In this document: positions 5,395 through 9,870 of the stretch, piece by piece | Position numbering within the stretch: position 1 is the stretch's first letter | How the letters are laid out: each line of letters starts with the position of its first letter | Assembly (NCBI GenBank): GCA_017409915.1 | Contig: JAFQRU010000104.1 | Span: forward strand, 1-9,870 | Direction of reading: 5' to 3' | Length of the DNA stretch: 9,870 bases | DNA from: Clostridia bacterium | GTDB taxonomy: Bacteria > Bacillota > Clostridia > Monoglobales > Monoglobaceae | Translations under genes and position numbers: made by a program | The notes under the pieces: generated by a model | What the model was told of the DNA's origin: nothing | The model's input: only the letters and a program-made list of their open reading frames with translations | Databases searched by the model: none

Positions 5395-6555
5395 ATGTAT
5401 AGAATGGGTAAAGAAGAAATAGATGCAGTTGCAAAAGTTATCTATTCAAAAGAACTCTTTAAAGTAAACGGCGGAGACCTTCAGGAAACTCAGAACTTCG
5501 AAAAGGAACTTCGTGAAAAGCTAGATATCGACCACGCTGTTTTAATGACATCAGGTTTTGCAGCACTTCAGGCTGCTCTTACAGGTATGGGTATTGGCCC
5601 TGGGGACGAGGTTATCGTTCCGGCGTATACATATATCGCAACAGCTATGGCGGTTGTAGCAGTTGGCGCGATGCCTGTTGTTGCTGAGGTTGACGACAGC
5701 CTTATGATTGACCCGCTTGATATTGAAAAGAAAATAACTTCTAAAACAAAGGCAGTTATCCCTGTTCATATGGAAGGTTATCCTTGCGATATGGATGCTA
5801 TTATGGCAGTTGCAAAGAAGCATAACATAAAGGTTTTGGAAGATGCTTGTCAGGCTGTTGGTGGTTCTTATAAAGGCAGAAGACTTTCAACAATCGGTCA
5901 TGCAGGAGCGTTCAGCTTTAATTTCTATAAGAACATAAGCGCAGGCGAAGGCGGAGCGCTTATGACAAACGAAAAGGAAATTTTCGAAAACGGTCTTATT
6001 TTCCACGATAGCTGTGCTATTGCATATTTTGGGAAGCAGATGAAAGATTTTTCAGCAGAGCCATTCTGCGGAAGCGAATTTAGAACAAACGAAATCACAG
6101 CTGCAATTATGAGAGTTCAGCTTACAAGACTTGATGGGATTTTAGAGGATTTAAGAAAGAACAAGAAAAAGCTTATGGAACTTCTTGCTCCTTATATCGG
6201 CTTTGTTCGTTCAAACGACCCTGAGGGCGAATGTTCTCCAAAAATTACATTAAAGTTTGAAACAAAGGAAGCTGCGGCTGCTTTCCAGGAAAAATATCCT
6301 GAAGCCCTTATCCCTGCAAATGTAGGAAAGCATGTTTATAACGACTGGAAGGTTATCATCGAAAAGAGAGGCGCAAGAAATCCTCTTATGAATCCTTTCA
6401 ATTTTGAAGCAAACAAAGGCTTTGAATTCCCTGTTGATGCTTGCGAAAAGAGTCTTGACATTCTCGCAAAGCACGCTCATATAGCAATCAATCCTGATTG
6501 GACAGAGGAAGAAATCAAAGCAAAGGCTGACGGAATCATCGCAGCATTAAAGTAA
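5395..6555 (+). CDS. DegT/DnrJ/EryC1/StrS-family PLP aminotransferase
   Basis: A 386-residue sugar aminotransferase of normal family length. TSGFAAL (52-58) binds the PLP phosphate; PAYTYIAT (76-83) and PVHMEGYPCDMD (123-134) are family strands; LEDACQAVGG (148-157) gives Asp150 and Gln153 over the cofactor ring; FSFNFYKNISAGEGG (173-187) holds the Schiff-base Lys179; EFRTNEITAAI (228-238) completes the site. Relatives transfer an amino group from glutamate or glutamine to a keto-sugar or keto-cyclitol. Family members are common in antibiotic and surface-glycan synthesis, so its place beside isomerases is unusual; with the dehydrogenase two genes upstream it resembles the NtdC/NtdA pair that makes 3-amino-sugars in Bacillus. 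The reverse, deaminating a sugar for growth, is also possible. AAGGAGGT lies 10 nt before ATG 5395. It is the last gene before the terminator. Confidence 0.93.
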   Translation: MYRMGKEEIDAVAKVIYSKELFKVNGGDLQETQNFEKELREKLDIDHAVLMTSGFAALQAALTGMGIGPGDEVIVPAYTYIATAMAVVAVGAMPVVAEVDDSLMIDPLDIEKKITSKTKAVIPVHMEGYPCDMDAIMAVAKKHNIKVLEDACQAVGGSYKGRRLSTIGHAGAFSFNFYKNISAGEGGALMTNEKEIFENGLIFHDSCAIAYFGKQMKDFSAEPFCGSEFRTNEITAAIMRVQLTRLDGILEDLRKNKKKLMELLAPYIGFVRSNDPEGECSPKITLKFETKEAAAAFQEKYPEALIPANVGKHVYNDWKVIIEKRGARNPLMNPFNFEANKGFEFPVDACEKSLDILAKHAHIAINPDWTEEEIKAKADGIIAALK

Positions 6556-6558
6556 AAT

Positions 6559-6588
6559 AAGAAAGCGACTTGCAAAAGTCGCTTTCTT
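6559..6588. terminator. Bidirectional terminator between the operon and the second AraC gene
   Basis: GAAAGCGACTT (6561-6571) pairs with AAGTCGCTTTC (6576-6586) around GCAA, and two further A-T pairs extend the stem. It begins 3 nt after the aminotransferase stop and ends just before the stop of the convergent AraC gene (6591-6593), so both transcripts likely end here. T content after the stem is modest in each direction. Confidence 0.85.
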
Positions 6589-6590
6589 TA

Positions 6591-7355
6591 TTAATTATTT
6601 TGTTTGGCGTATTGTGTCGGGGAAATTCCAAAATGCTTTTTGAACATTTTTGAAAAAGTATAAATATCGGTATATCCCACGGAATATCCTGCTGTGGAGA
6701 CGGATATATTTTGATCTCTTAAAAGAGATGCGGCCATATTCATTCGGTGGCCCAGGAGATATTGCTGTGGAGATACGCCAATCGTTTTCTTGAAAAGCAC
6801 GGAAAAATAAGTCCTGTCAATGTTTAATTTGCGGGCGATTTCTTCGATTGTAATTTGAGTGGCATATTCGTTATGAATACAGTCCAGCGCAGTTTTAACA
6901 TAATCTTTGTGAGATTTTTCGTTATTGGAAATATGAGCGAACAAATCCCATAATTTAGAAGAGAGATAGGCGCTTCTGCCCTCTGAAAAGTCCTTGCAGA
7001 ATTTCATCTCGTTAAATATTTTTACAGCCTCAGGCAGTTTCAGAGTGGGAGGAAGAGGCGGGAAAGAGGGAAGATTTGTTGTAAAACCTACCCAGATATA
7101 GTTCCACGGGTTATCTTTGTCTGCCTCGTAATAGGTTTCAACAAAGGGAGGAATGATAAACATTTCTCCGGGGCCAACCTTATATTCCTTGCCATCTCTT
7201 CGGAAAAAACCATGGCCTGAAACAACAAAATGTATAAGCCAGTGGGTGCGGATTGCAGGTCCGTAGAAATGCCCGCTTTCGCAGTCTTGATAGCCAAACT
7301 GCACGGGATTTAAGTCGGAATAGCCTTCGTCGCTTATAATAACTGAATGATACAT
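6591..7355 (-). CDS. AraC-family regulator of raffinose/melibiose (MsmR/RafR) type
   Basis: A 254-residue regulator. The frame is open to 7523, but ATG 7355 is chosen: GGAGGG precedes it and the family N-terminus begins here. The spacing to ATG is only 3-4 nt, shorter than usual, so translation may be weak. The cupin domain shows the MsmR/RafR-type pattern: R36 with THWLIHFVVSGHGFF (37-51), GPGEMFIIPPFVETYYEAD (61-79) and NPWNYIWVGF (82-91). Two helix-turn-helix motifs follow, TIEEIARKLNIDRTYFSVLF (169-188) and VSTAGYSVGYTDIYTFSKMF (219-238), each ended by the G-V/I-S-P-x-Q-Y signature (193-199 and 243-249). Such proteins activate alpha-galactoside genes in Firmicutes. It is divergent from a melA alpha-galactosidase with 97 bp between start codons, so local activation of melA by a melibiose/raffinose-type inducer is the natural inference. 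Confidence 0.92.
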   Translation of the reverse strand: MYHSVIISDEGYSDLNPVQFGYQDCESGHFYGPAIRTHWLIHFVVSGHGFFRRDGKEYKVGPGEMFIIPPFVETYYEADKDNPWNYIWVGFTTNLPSFPPLPPTLKLPEAVKIFNEMKFCKDFSEGRSAYLSSKLWDLFAHISNNEKSHKDYVKTALDCIHNEYATQITIEEIARKLNIDRTYFSVLFKKTIGVSPQQYLLGHRMNMAASLLRDQNISVSTAGYSVGYTDIYTFSKMFKKHFGISPTQYAKQNN

Positions 7356-7394
7356 ACACCCTCCAAAAACAACATAACGACAAATTTTGATAAC

Positions 7395-7424
7395 ATTATA
7401 CCATTTTTTTCGTGTCTGTGTCAA
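7395..7424 (-). promoter_or_regulatory. Promoter of the second AraC gene
   Basis: On the minus strand, perfect TTGACA (7424-7419) and perfect TATAAT (7400-7395) are separated by 18 bp. The predicted start is near 7388, giving a leader of about 33 nt. Its -35 lies 2 bp from the forward -10 of melA. Confidence 0.8.
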
Positions 7425-7426
7425 GA

Positions 7427-7432
7427 TATAAT
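7427..7432 (+). promoter_or_regulatory. -10 element of the melA promoter, lacking a good -35
   Basis: TATAAT (7427-7432) is a perfect -10, but the -35 position holds only a T run (about 7404-7410) and there is no TGn extension. That combination is typical of promoters that need an activator. The predicted start near 7439 falls at the ribosome site AAGGAGG (7439-7445), so the leader is very short. Confidence 0.55.
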
Positions 7433-7452
7433 TAATGTAAGGAGGCGAGGTT

Positions 7453-8772
7453 ATGAAAATAACATTTATGGGTGCAGGAAGCACCATTTTTGCAAGAAAT
7501 GTAATCGGCGACTGTATGTGCACAGAGTCTTTAAGAGATAGTGTTTTTGCACTTTATGATATTGATGCAGAGCGTCTTGAACAAAGCAGAGTTATTCTTG
7601 AAGCTATGAGAAAGACAATGGGTGGCTATGGCAGAATTGAGTGTTATGCAGGGGTTGAAAACAGAAAAGAGGCCCTCAGAGGCGCAAAGTTTGTTGTAAA
7701 TGCTATTCAGGTGGGAGGATATGACCCATCAACAATTATAGACTTTGAAATTCCCAAGAAATATGGTTTAAGACAAACTATTGGGGATACATTAGGCATA
7801 GGCGGAATTATGCGCGCCCTTCGAACCATTCCCGTTATGGATGATTTTGCAAAGGATATGGAAGAGGTTTGTCCTGATGCCCTTATGTTAAACTATGTAA
7901 ATCCAATGGCTATGATTACAGGGTATATGTTAAGGCATACACCTATTAAAACAGTAGGCCTTTGCCACAGCGTTCAAAATTGCTCACTATCTCTTCTCAG
8001 AGCTCTTGATATGGAAGACAAATATGAAGGCGTAAGAGATGTTATTGCCGGAATAAATCATATGGCATGGCTTCTTGAAATCAAGGATAAGGACGGCAAC
8101 GACCTTTATCCTGAGATTAAATCCAAAATAGATGCTTATATGGAACAACCTGATGCCAAAAATAAGGTAAGAATGGACTACATAAGAAACTTTGGCTATT
8201 ATTGCACAGAGTCAAGCGAACATAACGCAGAATATAGTCCCTTCTATATAAAGAGCAAATATCCTGAGCTTCTTGAGAAATATAATATTCCTCTTGATGA
8301 ATATATCACTCGTTGCGTAAGACAGATTAACGAATGGAAACAGCATTATGGAGAGCTTTGCAAACAGGATGCAAAGGAGCATAAGAGAACTCGTGAATAT
8401 GCTTCACGCATAATGGAAAGCATTGTTAATAATACCCCTTATCAGATTGGCGGCAATGTGCTCAACACCGGTCATCTTATAACAAACTTCCCGGAAGATG
8501 CCTGCGTAGAAGTGCCTTGCCTTGTAAACGGCTCAGGAATAACCCCTTGCCATGTTGGTAAGCTTCCTCTTGCCTGCGCGGCAATGAATATGTCTAATAT
8601 CGCGGTTCAGCTTCTTACAATTGAGGCGGCGAAAACAAAGAAGAAGGAATATATTTATCAGGCGGCAATGATGGACCCTCATACAGCGGCAGAGCTTGAT
8701 ATTGATTCAATTAAGAAAATGGTGGATGAGCTTATTGAGGCTCACGGAGACTATTTGCCAAAGTATATTTAA
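7453..8772 (+). CDS. melA: Alpha-galactosidase, glycoside hydrolase family 4 (MelA)
   Basis: A 439-residue cytoplasmic GH4 enzyme close in length and motifs to E. coli MelA (about 450). It hydrolyses alpha-galactosides such as melibiose using NAD+ and a divalent metal, by transient oxidation at C3 and elimination rather than a classical acid/base pair of carboxylates. The Rossmann start ITFMGAGSTIF (3-13) and DID (36-38) bind NAD; QVGGYDP (86-92), GDTLGIGGIMRALRTIP (111-127) and LNYVNPMAM (146-154) are family hallmarks. CHSVQ (171-175) and GINHMAW (200-206) supply metal ligands Cys171 and His203; SSEHNAEY (254-261) gives Tyr261, the probable base. The Cys-His (not Cys-Asp) motif fits unphosphorylated galactosides, not 6-phospho-sugars. 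AAGGAGG lies 7 nt before the start. It is a single-gene unit opposite an AraC regulator; uptake genes are not in the window. Confidence 0.96.
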   Translation: MKITFMGAGSTIFARNVIGDCMCTESLRDSVFALYDIDAERLEQSRVILEAMRKTMGGYGRIECYAGVENRKEALRGAKFVVNAIQVGGYDPSTIIDFEIPKKYGLRQTIGDTLGIGGIMRALRTIPVMDDFAKDMEEVCPDALMLNYVNPMAMITGYMLRHTPIKTVGLCHSVQNCSLSLLRALDMEDKYEGVRDVIAGINHMAWLLEIKDKDGNDLYPEIKSKIDAYMEQPDAKNKVRMDYIRNFGYYCTESSEHNAEYSPFYIKSKYPELLEKYNIPLDEYITRCVRQINEWKQHYGELCKQDAKEHKRTREYASRIMESIVNNTPYQIGGNVLNTGHLITNFPEDACVEVPCLVNGSGITPCHVGKLPLACAAMNMSNIAVQLLTIEAAKTKKKEYIYQAAMMDPHTAAELDIDSIKKMVDELIEAHGDYLPKYI

Positions 8773-8777
8773 ATAAT

Positions 8778-8807
8778 AAAGCGACTTGCGTTTGCAAGTC
8801 GCTTTTT
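8778..8807. terminator. Terminator between melA and the RNase J gene
   Basis: A 12-bp stem, AAAGCGACTTGC (8778-8789) with GCAAGTCGCTTT (8794-8805), closes on loop GTTT and is followed by a T-rich run. It begins 5 nt after the melA stop and lies just before the convergent RNase J stop at 8812, so it can serve both genes. Its core is almost the same as the terminators at 352 and 6559. Confidence 0.9.
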
Positions 8808-8811
8808 GTTT

Positions 8812-9870
8812 TTAAATATCCATAATTACGGGGAGAATCATTGGCTTTCTCTTGGTTTTTGAGAAGATATAGCCTCCCACAGCGTTTTTAAGAACGGTTT
8901 TGATTGTTGACCAGTCGGTAATGTTTTTATCCATGCACTCGTCAAGGGCGTCAATTGCCGCATAGCGCATTTCTTCCATAAGGTCTTCGGATTCTCTCAC
9001 ATAGACAAAGCCTCTTGAAATAATATCGGGGCCTGCCATGACTGTGCCTGATGCTTTATCCATTGTAAGAACTATAACAATAAGTCCGTCCTGAGCCAGA
9101 TGCTTTCTGTCTCTTAAAACGATGTTTCCAACATCGCCAACTCCAAGGCCGTCGACCAAAATCTTGCCTGATGGAACGGTATCAACAATTTTTGCGCTTG
9201 ACTCCGTAAGTTCGAGCATTTTGCCGTTGTCCATCATAATAATATTCTTACTTGGAATTCCCATTTGCTTTGCAATTTCACGGTGGGCGCATAAATGCTT
9301 ATATTCCCCGTGAACAGGGATGAAGAACTTCGGTTTTGCAAGAGCGAGGATAATTTTAAGCTCCTCCTGACAAGCGTGGCCTGAAACATGGACATCGGCA
9401 AGAGCCTCATAAACCACTTCCGCGCCGTGCTTTAAAAGTTCGTTTATAACATTTGAAATTGCCTTCTCGTTTCCGGGGATAGGACTTGCAGAAATGATAA
9501 CCACATCCCCTGCCTCAATGTTGGCTTTCTTATGGCCGGAAAATGCCATACGGGAAAGGGCCGCCATTGGCTCGCCCTGGCTTCCTGTGGTTATGATGAC
9601 GAGCTGGTCCTTTGGATAGCGGTTAATCTCATCCAGAGAAATCAAGGTGTTTTTCGGGATTTTCATATAGCCAAGCTCGATTGCGGCAGAGAGAACATTC
9701 TCCATGCTTCGTCCCGAAACGGCAACCTTTCGTTTATATTTAACAGCTGCGTCAATGATTTGCTGAACACGATGAATATTTGATGCAAAGGTTGCAACGA
9801 ATATTCGCTTGTCGCAGTTTTCAAAGATATTATCAAAAGTCTTCCCCACAGTTCGCTCGCTCATTGTATA
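8812..9870 (-). CDS. rnj: Ribonuclease J, C-terminal 352 codons, cut by window edge
   Basis: The frame continues past 9870, so the N-terminal metallo-beta-lactamase part (about 200 residues of a protein of about 555) is missing. The ATG at 9864 is an internal methionine in the conserved YTMSER segment, not the start. Counting from that Met, the beta-CASP domain is seen in VATFASNIHR (23-32), KVAVSGRSMEN (46-56), ITTGSQGEPMAALSRMA (91-107) and SASPIPGNE (125-133). The returning catalytic-domain motifs are HVSGHACQEE (158-167) and FIPVHGEYKHL (180-190), and the C-terminal domain has GPDIISRGFVYVRES (277-291) and ends RKPMILPVIMDI. RNase J is a zinc-dependent 5'-3' exonuclease and endonuclease for mRNA decay and rRNA maturation in Firmicutes. 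J1 and J2 cannot be told apart here. It looks unrelated to the sugar genes. Confidence 0.96.
   Translation of the reverse strand, partial: YTMSERTVGKTFDNIFENCDKRIFVATFASNIHRVQQIIDAAVKYKRKVAVSGRSMENVLSAAIELGYMKIPKNTLISLDEINRYPKDQLVIITTGSQGEPMAALSRMAFSGHKKANIEAGDVVIISASPIPGNEKAISNVINELLKHGAEVVYEALADVHVSGHACQEELKIILALAKPKFFIPVHGEYKHLCAHREIAKQMGIPSKNIIMMDNGKMLELTESSAKIVDTVPSGKILVDGLGVGDVGNIVLRDRKHLAQDGLIVIVLTMDKASGTVMAGPDIISRGFVYVRESEDLMEEMRYAAIDALDECMDKNITDWSTIKTVLKNAVGGYIFSKTKRKPMILPVIMDI

Noticed and set aside
2341..6555. A standard inositol catabolic (iol) operon
   Set aside because: Only IolE-like and dehydrogenase types are present; IolB, IolC, IolD and IolJ are absent, while an aminotransferase and a xylose-isomerase-fold enzyme are not part of that pathway.
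2341..6555. C-glycoside deglycosidase (Dgp/Dfg-type) cluster
   Set aside because: A dehydrogenase with TIM-barrel partners is similar in outline, but the small DgpB-like subunit is not seen, and the second barrel is clearly xylose-isomerase-like; it stays only a remote alternative.
7356..7523. Upstream extension of the second AraC gene
   Set aside because: The extra 56 codons overlap both divergent promoters and the start of melA, and the regulator's family homology begins at 7355.
9862..9864. ATG as the start of the RNase J gene
   Set aside because: The frame continues to the window edge (Tyr-Thr before Met) and this Met lies within the conserved YTMSER segment in mid-protein.

Overview
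The window looks like chromosomal DNA from a low-to-moderate GC Gram-positive anaerobe of the class Clostridia, probably a gut or rumen carbohydrate degrader. The evidence is the strong GGAGG ribosome sites, TTGACA/TATAAT promoters with 17-18 bp spacers, an RNase J gene, a Fur/PerR-type regulator and AraC regulators paired with sugar genes. The genus cannot be named from the sequence alone. I saw no mobile element, CRISPR array, rRNA or origin.

Left edge (1-386): the first 42 codons of a Fur-family regulator on the minus strand, with its promoter and two overlapping 7-1-7 Fur/PerR-type operators. A strong promoter points the other way and drives tRNA-Pro(UGG), which ends in a hairpin terminator.

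Locus A (389-6590): an AraC/cupin regulator and a 289-residue protein of unknown function, probably a beta-propeller, are transcribed leftward. Diverging from them is a tight four-gene rightward operon with gaps of 12, 16 and 20 bp. It encodes an IolE-like TIM-barrel isomerase/epimerase/dehydratase, a Gfo/Idh/MocA dehydrogenase, a short xylose-isomerase-fold enzyme with the full metal-ligand set, and a DegT-family PLP aminotransferase. The operon ends at a bidirectional terminator. The divergent intergenic region carries repeated TTTGCG(A/C)A boxes that could be the regulator's operators.

Locus B (6591-8807): a second AraC regulator, of the type found with raffinose/melibiose genes, is divergent from a GH4 alpha-galactosidase (melA). 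Their promoters interlock: the forward -10 lies 2 bp from the reverse -35.

Right edge (8812-9870): the C-terminal 352 codons of ribonuclease J on the minus strand, converging on melA across a shared terminator.

Reading the genes together: melA releases galactose from alpha-galactosides by an NAD-dependent 3-keto mechanism. The locus A operon combines dehydrogenase, two TIM-barrel isomerase-type enzymes and a sugar aminotransferase, which suggests conversion of a keto-sugar or cyclitol with an amination or deamination step. The dehydrogenase/aminotransferase pair recalls Bacillus NtdC/NtdA (kanosamine synthesis), but the substrate is not known. No transporter, kinase or phosphatase lies within the window, so the pathway is incomplete as seen. 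The operon and its partner propeller protein are the least ordinary part of the window.
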